From contig NC_080539.1 in assembly GCF_028640845.1 (NCBI RefSeq), forward strand, positions 106,356,554 to 106,420,553: a stretch of 64,000 nucleotides of DNA, given 5' to 3'. A program made the translations under genes and the position numbers. The DNA comes from Ahaetulla prasina. Lineage: Eukaryota; Chordata; Lepidosauria; Squamata; Colubridae. Positions 27,301-39,300 of this stretch are shown here, in pieces (positions within the stretch are counted from its first letter, which is position 1; every line of letters begins with the position of its first letter). Under the pieces are notes generated by a model. It was not told where the DNA came from, ran no database searches, and worked only from the letters and a program-made list of their open reading frames with translations.

Positions 27301-30300
27301 TTAGTTCCTCTTCGCTTTCTGCCATTAGAGTAGTATCATCTGCATATCTGAGCTTGTTGATATTTCTCCCAGCAATCTTAATTCCAACTTTTGATTCATC
27401 TAGCCCTGCCTTTCTCATGATGTGCTCTGCATATAAGTTAAATTTCTGACATCAACACAATTGAACGTGTCCAGAAATATTTTACAAGAAGAGTTCTCCG
27501 CTCCTCTGAAAACAGCAAAATACCTTATACCACCAGACTTGAAATCCTGGGTTTAGAAAACTTAGAACTCCGCCGACTCCGACAAGACCTGTGCTTAACA
27601 CATAGAATCATCTATTCCAATGTCCTTCCTGTTGAAGACTACTTCAGCTTCAATCGCAATAATACAAGAGCAAACAATAGATTTAAACTTAATGTTAACC
27701 GCTTCAATCTTGATTGCAGAAAATATGACTTCTGCAACAGAGTTATTAACACTTGGAACACACTACCTGACTCTGTGGTCTCTTCTCAAAATCCCAAAAG
27801 CTTTAACCAAAAACTGTCTATTATTGACCTCACCCCATTCCTAAGAGGACTATAAGGGGCGTGCATAAGAGCACAAAAGTGCCTACCGTTCCTGTCCTAT
27901 TGTTTCCTTTCATTATATCAAATTAATATAGTTATTCATACTTTTGCTCATATATATGCTTATATGATATGTAGTTATTTTATGTTGATGCTTGTGTATA
28001 TTGTTGAGACAAAATAAAATAAAAAATAAATAAATAGGCAGGGTGATAGTATGCAGCCTTGCCGGACTCCTTTCCCAATTTTGAACCAATCAGTGGTTCC
28101 GTGTCCAGTTCTCACTGTTGCTTCTTAACCGTCATATAGGTTTTATAGCAGATTTTTGTAGTTCAATTCAAGTCACCTCAGAGGAAATGCAAGACGATGG
28201 CAACATTTAGTTTTTAAAAATTTAAAAATTGGGGGGAAGGAGCGGATGACAGTTAGAGAAACCATGCTTCTTAGCCGACAGCATATAATTAGCTGCCTTG
28301 CTTAGCATTTTATAAGAACAGAGAATGTTGTTTCATAAGCTTTCGTTGCTATTACCTCTCAGCTTTGGGGCGATCTAGCCATTTTAGCACCTCCATAACT
28401 CTTGCTTCAAACGGAATTGATCTACAAGGAATAAAAATATTATTTAGAAGGAGAGCATCATGGTGACAAGGATAATTTTTTTTTAGTGGGCATGTCAACA
28501 ACATGTTTTTATGCCAATAGCAAGTAAGACAATCAGCACTTTCCAACCTTCCCGTTATGAAATATTGGTTAATTTTTTTGTGAGTGACAGACATCTTTCT
28601 GTAGAAATGCTTTTATAAAGTAAAAACCAAGTTGATAATTGCAAATACAAAGCCCCAACTAGGTAGACTTGCAAGTTGCAATGTGAACATAAATCAAATG
28701 TAAACACTGTAGTAAGAGTAAATGCTGCTGTAAATGTAACGCATACAAAAAGGGCCAAAGCAAAACATAATCTCTTCCAATTTCCTGCAATATTCAAGGC
28801 ATGAATTATTCTTCTCATGAGGCCCTCCTGTTCTCTTGTTTGGGATGGAGTCAGCAGAACATGGCAGGAAGGAGGTGAAAAATGATTTCAAAATGTCAAA
28901 GCAAACCAGAGATATTCTGAGTCCATCCTCAGTGCCCTGAATTTCTCACCAAAATAATATCACCACTTCGAATATCCAGTATTCTACGTCATGCAATATT
29001 TATAAAACAGCTACACTGGAATTATAAGCATGTCAGTATTGAGGTGGAAAGCCCATTGAATAAAGTAGAACAGAAGCTGTATTTTTCCTAGCATATTTAA
29101 TCTGAAGACTGACCCTTCAATTAAGCAGAGTGAGAAAATATCTCAACCAGCAGGAGGCAGCAAGATGTCAGAAGTGAGAGATGCCATTTCTCCCACACCC
29201 TCTCAGTTACCCAATGCCCTTCAAGCCAACAGAACATTTTTATGCTAATACGAGGATAGAAAAAGGTGCCAACCATCTTTTAGGCAATTGTTGCATATGA
29301 CAGAAGAATGAAAAGTGTCCCTCTCACATTCTTCAAACCCAGCCTGATATATGTTCCCTTTAGGTATTACTACAAAGATATCTGAATGCAGACATTATTT
29401 AATGTGTGGGAATGGAAAGGACCATGCAGATCTTTGAAGAGATACTTCCCTTCAGTGGCTACATCAGTGGTAATCAACCTGGTCCCTACCGCCCATTAGT
29501 GGGCATTCCAGCTTTCATGGTGGGCGGTTGTCTGATACTGAAGCACTTTCCTTTTTTTTTAATTTTACTACTAACAGAGATACAAAAGTAGGCGGTAGGT
29601 ATAAAAAAGTTGACTACCCCTGGGCTACATGAACAAAGCACGCATTCGAATCAACCATAGCAATGTCTGTGTAATCATTAGTAGTTGAGCTTCAGTCAAG
29701 GATATCATTCTTGGTAAAGGCTTACTAAATAATGATTTAGAAACTGTAAAATGAATGAAGCATCAGTCCAGTACCAGTTTTCCATTACTGCAATACATTT
29801 TCCCGCGCTTCAGATGTCCTATTGATTAAAAAAAATATATTCGCATAAAGAAATCTGTAGCTGATAGAACCAATTTATTTTTTTCCATCTTTAACTCACT
29901 TGTTATAAACTTTGTAGATAGTTGGGTCAGATCCATTTATTTTTGCTTCAGATCCAGGCCAAAAGTAGGTGGCTGCTTTCAAACCTTGATAGATTGCTGT
30001 ATTCCAAATCTGCAATAAGTGTGCACAGAATCAGTATCTTTAAAAAATGAGCAAACTGTAAAACCTCACGTCTAAAGGTCTCTACAGGCAGTTCCCAGAT
30101 TAAGAATGTCCAATTTAAAGAGAACCTCTGGATACTAAGAGGACTGTCTGTTACAAAATGGGAGAGAGTTAACCTGTTACAATAGTTAAAATGCAGACAA
30201 CTGTTAGCAGCATGATCTGACTCAAAATAGTGGATGGTGTTAAGTTTGGGAAGTAACGAGGCTGGAGACCAGGGTAGTGACAACAGCTCTTTAATATATG

Positions 30301-33300
30301 GTGAACCCAGCAACCGGGCTGGGGAAAAACCTCTCCTTATATACAGTTTAACCGGCGGCTTCAACCAATCAGCAACGTGCTTGTTTCCCGCCAAAATATT
30401 TAAAGATACATTACACTCCTTTCCTCCCAGAAAACACTTTACCACTATTTACATGCTATTTACATATTATTTTTCAACGTAATCACGCAAATAGACTGGG
30501 CGTCTCCTGACTCTTTCGGACCTGCGCAGTTCATTCCCTGGGAGTGGGTCGAGCTGACCGGAGGGGCTGTTTGCTCCTCTCAGCTCCTCCTCTAGGCCAT
30601 CTGGCCCTGGATTATTTGCAGAGTCGTCCCTGCTGTTTTCTAATGGAACCTGTTGGCGTCGCTGGACCTCCGGGAACTCAGGTAAGTCCTGCGATTTTCC
30701 CGGGTTTGAGTCAGCTGTGGGTTCAAACATTGTATAGTCAGGGCCTGTTTCGTCTAACTCGGATTGTTCCGCTATTCGTTTCCTTATTTGATCTATGTGG
30801 CGCCTCCATACTCGGCCGTCCTTTAACTCCACCAAGTATGATTTTGGACCTGTTATGTTTAGGATTTTTCCTGCTACCCAGATCGGGCCTTCACCATAGT
30901 TGTGTGCCCACACTCGGTCGCCTATTTCCATCCCTCTTGTTTTTTCGAGTCCCCCCTTGTAACCCTCCGGTGTATAGTTTGGATTTAACCGGTCTAGTGG
31001 GCACCTGAGCTTTCGGCCCATTAATAATTCTGCTGGGCTTCTGCCGGTTGTGGCACAGGGGGTTCTGTGTTGGACGGCCAGGAAAACATCTATTTTTGTT
31101 TGCCAGTCGCCTGGCTTGAGTCTGGACAATGCCTCTTTTGCGCTCCGGACGAAACGCTCTGCAAGGCCATTCGTCGCAGGGTGGAAAGGCGCCGAGAGGG
31201 CATGCCGGATGCCCTCTTCTGCCAAGTACTCCTCAAACTGGGTTGCCGTGAATTGCGGGCCGTTATCGGATACCAATGTGTCGGGCAACCCATGGGTTAC
31301 AAATAGGTGCCGTAGGACTGAGATCACGGCCTCGGCTGTCATGGATCTCATGAGAATGATTTCCAGCCATTTGGAGTAGGCATCGACTACTACCAGGAAG
31401 GTTTGGCCGTGGAAGGGGCCGGCAAAATCAATGTGGATTCTAGACCAGGGCCCTTGGGGTCTTTCCCATTCCCGAACCGGGGCCGTTGGGGGTAGTGGTC
31501 TGGACTCCTGGCAGGCCTGGCATTTCCCTACCCTTTCAGCAATTTCTGAGTCCATTAAGGGCCACCACACATAGCTTCTCGCTAGACCCTTCCCTTACGA
31601 TCCCTGGGTGACCCTCGTGGAGGAGATCCAACACCCTTTTTCTCAATTTCTCTGGGATCACCACTCGATCCCCCCATAGCAGGCACCCCCCTTGAGCCGA
31701 AAGTTCCCCACGTTTCTTTACAAATTCTTTAAAACGCTCGCCCGGCGCAGCGGGCCACCCTCTTTGTACCCAACCAAGTACAGTTCTCAAAGTAATGTCC
31801 CGGTATGATGCCCGAGCCACCTCCTTAGACGTGACTGGGCCAGAGTCCAGAGAGTCAATTAACAGTATGGGCGTCCCCGGAGTGGGGTCCTCAATCGCCC
31901 CTGGTAGTGGGCATCTGCTTAATGCGTCCGCATGCCCCAACTCTTTTCCTGGCCGATGCTGCAGTTTGTAGGAGTAGGCGGCTAAAAAGATAGTCCATCG
32001 GGTCAATCGGGGCGAAAGTGCCACAGGCGTTGGGCGGTCGCCAGCCAGTAACCCTAACAGTGGTCTATGGTCTGTGACAATTTCAAAGTCTCTACCAAAA
32101 ACGTATTCGTGAAACTTTTTACCCCTGACACTATAGCTAGAGCTTCCTTATCCAACTGACTATAGTTCCTCTCTGTCGAGGACATCGTTCTGGAGTAGAA
32201 GGCTATTGGGGCTTCTGTGCCATTTGGAAGCCTGTGGCTGAGCACAGCCCCACCCGTAAGGGGAAGCATCGCAAACTAATACCAATGGCATTGTGCTATG
32301 ATACTGAATCAGTAAGCTATCGCTCGAGTAGGTTTTTACTGCTTGAAAGCCCTAGCTTCCGTCTTTCCCCAAGACCAAACAGTATTCTTTCCCAGTAACT
32401 TATGTAGCGGCTCGGCAACGGTTGCCTTATTTTTCAAAAAGACCGCGTAAAAGTTCACTAGACCCAGGAATGCCTGTAGCTCTGTTTTGTTTTTGGGTGC
32501 TGGAGCCTTTCTTATTGCCTTGACCTTGCTCTCAGTGGGGTGGATTCCTTCCTTGTCTATTCTGTAGCCCAAGAACTCTATGGATTCTACCCCTATGTGG
32601 CATTTGTTCACTTTAACCTTTAGACCGGCTGACCGGAAAATGCCCAGAACTTTTCCCAAACGTTCCCCCAATTCTTCTAAATTTTCGGCTGATACCAATA
32701 CATCATCAAAATAGGGGACTACCCCCGGGAGCCCTTGCAGAAGTCGCTCCATTAAATTTTGAAATAGACCAGGTGCCACACTCACCCCAAACTGTAACCG
32801 GGTACACTTGAAAGCACCTCTGTGAGTCACAATTGTCTGGGCTTCGGCTGTGTTGGCGTCTACGGGCAGTTGTTGATAGGCTTGGGCCAAATCTAATTTG
32901 GCAAAAACGTGCCCTTGCCCCAGCGAGTGCAGCAAGTGTTGCACCACGGGGACCGGGTAAGCGCTTTTTTGCAAGGCTTTGTTTAACGTTGCCTTGTAGT
33001 CAGCGCAGATTCTAACTGACCCATCTGGTTTCACTGGGGTGACGATTGGCGTCTCCCACTTTGCATGATCGACTGGCACCAGTATCCCCTGACTGATGAG
33101 CTTGTCTATCTCCCTGTCAATCTTGGGTTTAAGGGCAAAAGGGACCCTCCTTGCTTTTAACCGTATGGGGGCTACCTGGGGGTCTAAATTGAAGGAAATA
33201 GGGGTCCCCTTGTACTTGCCCAGGCAGTCCTTGAAAACATCTTCGAATTCGCCATGAGTGTGTCTTTTAGGTTAAAGTCACTTCTGTAGATGCCAGTCCC

Positions 33301-36300
33301 TCCCATGCCCAATGCACGGAACCAGTCCAGTCCCAACAAACTTGGCAGGGTCCCCTTGACTATCGTGATGGGCAGGGTCTTCTTGTGTGGTCCGTACTCG
33401 GCGGACGGAGGTGGTCCCTCGAACAGGGATGCGATTCCCTTGGTAGTCGTGAATTCTTAGCCGCTGTGTTTGCAGTTTGCGTTTGGCGATTTTCGCAAAG
33501 CTTTTAAAAGTGTCCCAGGACATGATTGTGATTGCTGACCCTGTGTCCACTTCTAGTCGGCACGGCACTCCTTCGATTTTCGGTTTCGTGAAGATTTTCT
33601 TCTCGACGCGGGTTGTTGCACGGCCTATTATCACGGTCGTTCGATTTGAATTCGCGCCCTTTTTGTTTTGACCAATCGCGGGTCGCCTTGCCGATCCCAC
33701 GCTCTGATTGGTTGGTTTGAATTTTCGGCGGGAAGGTTGGGGTGCTCGACAGACTTGAGCCAGGTGCCCCTTCTTCTCGCACCGCCGACATGTAGTGTCC
33801 TTGAACTTGCATCGTTGACGCTGGTGTTGCCCTCCGCAACTTCCGCATTCATCCCGGTCTTCTTTGCCCCTTCTCTCGGTGAGGCAAACTCCTTCCTCAT
33901 CCTCGCCGTCTGATTCGGTCTGGATTTCTTCTTGTGGTCCGTACTCGACGCGGACGGAGGTGGTCCCTTGAACAGGGATGCGATTCCCTTGGTAGTCGTG
34001 AATTCTTAGCCGTTGTGTTTGCAGTTTGCGTTTGGCGATTTTCGGTAAAGCTTTCGCAAAAGTGTCCCAGGACATGATTGTGATTGCTGACCCTGTGTCC
34101 ACTTCTAGTCGGCACGGCACTCCTTCGATTTTCGGTTTCGTGAAGATTTTCTTCTCGACGCGGGTTGTTGCACGGCCTATTATCACGGTCGTTCGATTTG
34201 AATTCGCGCCCTTTTTGTTTTGACCAATCGCGGGTCGCCTTGCCGATCCCACGCTCTGATTGGTTGGTTTGAATTTTCGGCGGGAAGGTTGGGGTGCTCG
34301 ACAGACTTGAGCCAGGTGCCCCTTCTTCTCGCACCGCCGACATGTAGTGTCCTTGAACTTGCATCGTTGACGCTGGTGTTGCCCTCCGCAACTTCCGCAT
34401 TCATCCCGGTCTTCTTTGCCCCTTCTCTCGGTGAGGCAAACTCCTTCCTCATCCTCGCCGTCTGATTCGGTCTGGATTTCTTCGTTGTGGACCGGGGTTG
34501 ATTTGCCGCGCTGGCGTGAGTGGCTTTGTAGGGTTTCCGCCGCTTGGGTGGACATCTCATGAGCTCTGGCCGTCCAGAGCGTTTGCCAGCATTAGATTGC
34601 TTTTGATAGCAGCCGCCCGCAAACGAATGTCTCTGACCCCACGGATGAGTTGCTCTAACAGCTCCTCATCCAAGTCTCGGTACCCACAGTCCTTGGAGGC
34701 TTTTTCTCAGGCGGCCATGTAATCGCTGATGGATTCGCCCTCTTGCTGTCTCGCTCTCCAAATTCAAAACGCCGCATATTTGGACGGTGTTGGCGAAATG
34801 GTTCTTCAATAGATTTTGCAGAGTTTGCCACGATACCGATTGTACGGCGTTGGCTCTGCCAGGCTTCCGCGATGTCGATGACCTCGGGACCGCAGTGGCT
34901 CAGGAAATATGCCCTTTGCGGTTGTCTGGAACTCCTTGCAGTTCGTTTGCCTCGAGGAAGCTCTCAAACGGGTCATGTCGTTCCCCATTTCTCCCTGGAT
35001 GGGTCAAACGGTGCGGGCGGAGTGTAGCTGGCCATCGCTGCGTTTCTGCCCTGAATTTGCTGGGTTCGGTTCTTTCGCGCGTTCAGCTCGTTCCTGGTGC
35101 TCTTAGCCTCGAGATCCCACCTTCGTCGCCAGTGTTAAGTTTGGGAAGTAACGAGGCTGGAGACCAGGGTAGTGACAACAGCTCTTTAATATATGGTGAA
35201 CCCAGCAACCGGGCTGGGGAAAAACCTCTCCTTATATACAGTTTAACCGGCGGCTTCAACCAATCAGCAACGTGCTTGTTTCCCGCCAAAATATTTAAAG
35301 ATACATTACAGATGGCATTCTCCTTTCTTGAACCAATGAAGTGTTAAAGCTGTGCTATGCTTTCATGAGCATCACAAAGTAGTGTGTGCATTTTTAATAC
35401 AGCATGCAGCCTTTTTTTAGCAGTTCATGAAAGTATTGTGCAGCTTCAGAGGTTCAATTGCTCAAGGAAGGAGAATGCTGTCCGCCATTTTGAGTCAGAT
35501 CACCAAAATATTTAAAGATACATTACAGATGGCATTCTCCTTTCTTGAACCAATGAAGTGTTAAAGCTGTGCTATGCTTTCATGAGCATCACAAAGTAGT
35601 GTGTGCATTTTTAATACAGCATGCAGCCTTTTTTTAGCAGTTCATGAAAGTATTGTGCAGCTTCAGAGGTTCAATTGCTCAAGGAAGGAGAATGCTGTCC
35701 GCCATTTTGAGTCAGATCATTTTTGCCTTCACTGAAGTTACATTAGTTATTTAAGACTGATCTTTGCAACAGTTGCAGCATCTCGACAGTCATATGTCCA
35801 AAATTTATTTATTTTATTTTTATTTATTTATTTGTCAATCATATATAAGATAACAGGTAAAAGTATAAACATAATTTGGATACATGAAAAGAGTAAGTAA
35901 AAAGGAATATTAGGTCAGGGACCTAATAGGGATGGTGAGAGATTGAATTCCAAGGAGTTCTTGAATTGGATTCTCTTTGCTGGAAGTCAGTTTTTCACAT
36001 AACCTAGTTTTAAAATATAAAACTTATACTTTCAAACTTTACAAAGAACTTTGATTACAACTTTGATGCTGTTGTTGATCCTTGATATGCAGAAGTACAG
36101 GTATGGTAAACGTTTCCCATTTAAATGCAAATTCTGGTTAAAATCATTCTTAATCCAAGACTGCCTGTACTCACTCATCAGCAATTTTTAGAAACTAAAT
36201 GTGCTTTACTATTGGCCAATCAAAACTGAACTGGATACAAGCCCTGAGGAAAAAATACATATTAGTGTAGATAAATGAGCTTTTAACATTTCTTCTGGGA

Positions 36301-39300
36301 TCAAGGTTGACTCAGCCTTCCATCCTTCAAGGTGACTAAAATGAGGACCCAGATTGTTGGGGCAAATATGCACTGTGAAGTGGTATATAAATCTAAGTGC
36401 TATTGCTATTGCTATTGCTATTGCTATTGCTATTGCTTTGCTTTTGCTATTGCTATTGCTATTGCTATTGCTATTGCTATTGCTATTGCTATTGCTATTG
36501 CTATTGCTATTGCTATTGCTATTGCTATTGCTATTGCTATTGCTATTGCTATTGCTATTGCTATTGCTATTGCTATTGCTATTGCTATTGCTATTGCTAT
36601 TGCTATTGCTATTGCTATTTCTTTTGCTATTGCTATTGCTGTTGCTATTGCTATTGCTATTGCTATTGCTATTGCTATTGCTATTGCTATTGCTATTGCT
36701 ATTGCTATTGCTATTGCTATTGCTATTGCTATTGCTATTGCTATTGCTATTGCTATTGCTATTGCTATTGCTATTGCTATTGCTATTGCTATTTGTGCTA
36801 GAGGTATGAAACGAAACACAGCCAGGTCTATTATGAAGCGATGCAAGATTCAGAATCTTCATCTAACCTTCATTAGTTTATAACCTCCATTCAGTTCTAT
36901 GCATCGCCTCTCAAAGAAAAACTAACAATGTGCTAAAGAAATTATATTTCAGTAGTGATGCCTTCACAAAATGATTGGATAATAATCATTAGGAAGAAAA
37001 AGAATAAAAATATACTCACCGTAAGTTTTTTAACAATTGCTTCAGAATCAACTGTTTGGAAGAAGAGAAATGTTATGCAGTATGTATAATGTATTACTTT
37101 CAAACATTAAACTATCAATTTGTCTTCTTCAAATATGGTGCATCAAATCCATGGTAGTTGTATTTTTACAGTATTAAGCCTTTTTAAAATATTTGTCCAA
37201 TGGTATTTTCAATTGTTGGCTTTAGCTTCCATCTGAAAACCACATTTACAGTATTCAAATTTTAGCGATGAAATTTCTGGGATTCAAGCATCTTAAACTC
37301 CTGTGGGTGGCAGGTGACATTGCTCTAAGCAAGGAAGATGCCCTAGAATTGAACGTTCTACAAAGCCTCTCCCTTAAGTTCCACAGTTTTATAAAGTTGT
37401 GGTCCAAACTTACATTTAAAAAAGTCTTTTGGAACATTTTTTGATCGAATACGAGGTGCTGGACCTTCATACATAAAAAAATCAACTGGATTAAAATAAT
37501 CGGCCATGTATTCCACCCGGTTACAGGATATTGCCTCCATGCCTAAAGAAAGGAGAAAAAAATGGTAGGTAATTGAACAAATATTGAATTCCCAAGGTTG
37601 ACAAAGCTTTTTATTAAAAGAGTGAAGCATAAAGCAACGTTACCATGATCAGCCAGAAGGATAAGATTGACACAGTTATGCAGATTCCTTTGCTTTAGGC
37701 CTTCCATCAACATTCCCAGGATCCGATCTGCTATTAGTAAAGTCTTAATTATCTATGCCAAAGAGAAAAAGGGTAAGTGGCATCTTATCAATGGCGGGTT
37801 GCTCCCGGTTCAGTCCGGTTCTTGCGAATTGGTAGTAATGGTGGTGGGAAGTTCCGCCCACCCGCCCCAACATCATCACTGACAATCTGTGCATGCACAC
37901 GCATGCTCCCATTGCAAACCGGTAGTAAAGGTAAGTGGAACCCACCCCTGCATCTTATCACACATGTTAAATCAAAGGTTGCAATCAGGTCTATCACAAT
38001 AGGATAGGATAGGATAGGATAGGATAGGATAGGATAGGATAGGATAGGATAGGATAGGATAGGATAGGATAGGATAGGATAGGATAGGATAGGATAGAAT
38101 AGAATAGAATAGAATAGAATAGAATAGAATAGAATAGAATAGAATAGAATAGAATAGAATAGAATAGAATAGAATAGAATAGAATAGAATAGAATAGAAT
38201 AGAATAGAATAGAATAGAATAGAATAGAATAGAATAGAATAGAATAGAATAGAATAGAATAGAATAGAATAGAATAGAATAGAATAGAATAGAATAGAAT
38301 AGAATAGAATAGAATAGAATAGAATAGAATAGAATAGAATAGAATAGAATAGAATAGAATAGAATAGAATAGAATAGAATAGAATAGAATAGAATAGAAT
38401 AGAATAGAATAGAATAGAATAGAATAGAATAGAATAGAATAGAATAGAATAGAATAGAATAGAATAGAATAGAATAGAATAGAATAGAATAGAATAGAAT
38501 AGAATAGAATAGAATAGAATAGAATAGAATAGAATAGAATAGAATAGAATAGAATAGAATAGAATAGAATAGAATAGAATAGAATAGAATAGAATAGAAT
38601 AGAATAGAATAGAATAGAATAGAATAGAATAGAATAGAATAGAATAGAATAGAATAGAATAGAATAGAATAGAATAGAATAGAATAGAATAGAATAGAAT
38701 AGAATAGAATAGAATAGAATAGAATAGAATAGAATAGAATAGAATAGAATAGAATAGAATAGAATAGAATAGAATAGAATAGAATAGAATAGAATAGAAT
38801 AGAATAGAATAGAATAGAATAGAATAGAATAGAATAGAATAGAATAGAATAGAATAGAATAGAATAGAATAGAATAGAATAGAATAGAATAGAATAGAAT
38901 AGAATAGAATAGAATAGAATAGAATAGAATAGAATAGAATAGAATAGAATAGAATAGAATAGAATAGAATAGAATAGAATAGAATAGAATAGAATAGAAT
39001 AGAATAGAATAGAATAGAATAGAATAGAATAGAATAGAATAGAATAGAATAGAATAGAATAGAATAGAATAGAATAGAATAGAATAGAATAGAATAGAAT
39101 AGAATAGAATAGAATAGAATAGAATAGAATAGAATAGAATAGAATAGAATAGAATAGAATAGAATAGAATAGAATAGAATAGAATAGAATAGAATAGAAT
39201 AGAATAGAATAGAATAGAATAGAATAGAATAGAATAGAATAGAATAGAATAGAATAGAATAGAATAGAATAGAATAGAATAGAATAGAATAGAATAGAAT

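Larger units (their letters stand above)
30238..35310 (-). mobile_element. Ty3/Gypsy LTR retrotransposon, complete but with broken frames
   Basis: 5,073 bp with two 178-bp LTRs that look identical base for base, TG...CA ends and a 5-bp target duplication GATGG (30233-30237 and 35311-35315). On the minus strand: primer-binding site, gag with zinc knuckles and protease, reverse transcriptase, RNase H, integrase, polypurine tract. No env. The tRNA-Ser-like primer site and pol motifs suggest a Mag-type lineage. Pol frames are interrupted, so this copy is unlikely to be autonomous despite its youth. Confidence 0.93.
30213..35719. repeat. Palindromic MITE-like element split by the LTR element
   Basis: The piece left of the LTR element (30213-30237, TGATCTGACTCAAAATAGTG) and the piece right of it (35311-35502) join into a near-palindrome of about 217 bp. 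It ends with CATTTTGAGTCAGATCA, the reverse complement of its start. A 217-bp tandem copy (35503-35719) follows. Confidence 0.7.
36795..38000. repeat. Duplicate segment C' (copy of 21157-22365)
   Basis: Carries copies of three ENPP3-like exons and the 162-bp hAT MITE in the same order and orientation as the source. The left junction joins the hexanucleotide array at a shared CTA. Confidence 0.92.

Noticed and set aside
30544..31379. Plus-strand open frames of 109-154 codons
   Set aside because: Antisense to the Gypsy integrase, which has clear catalytic motifs on the minus strand.
36209..36883. Long Ala/Ile, Leu, Cys/Tyr and Asn/Ser repeat frames on both strands
   Set aside because: Translation of the TGCTAT hexanucleotide array in several frames; not genes.
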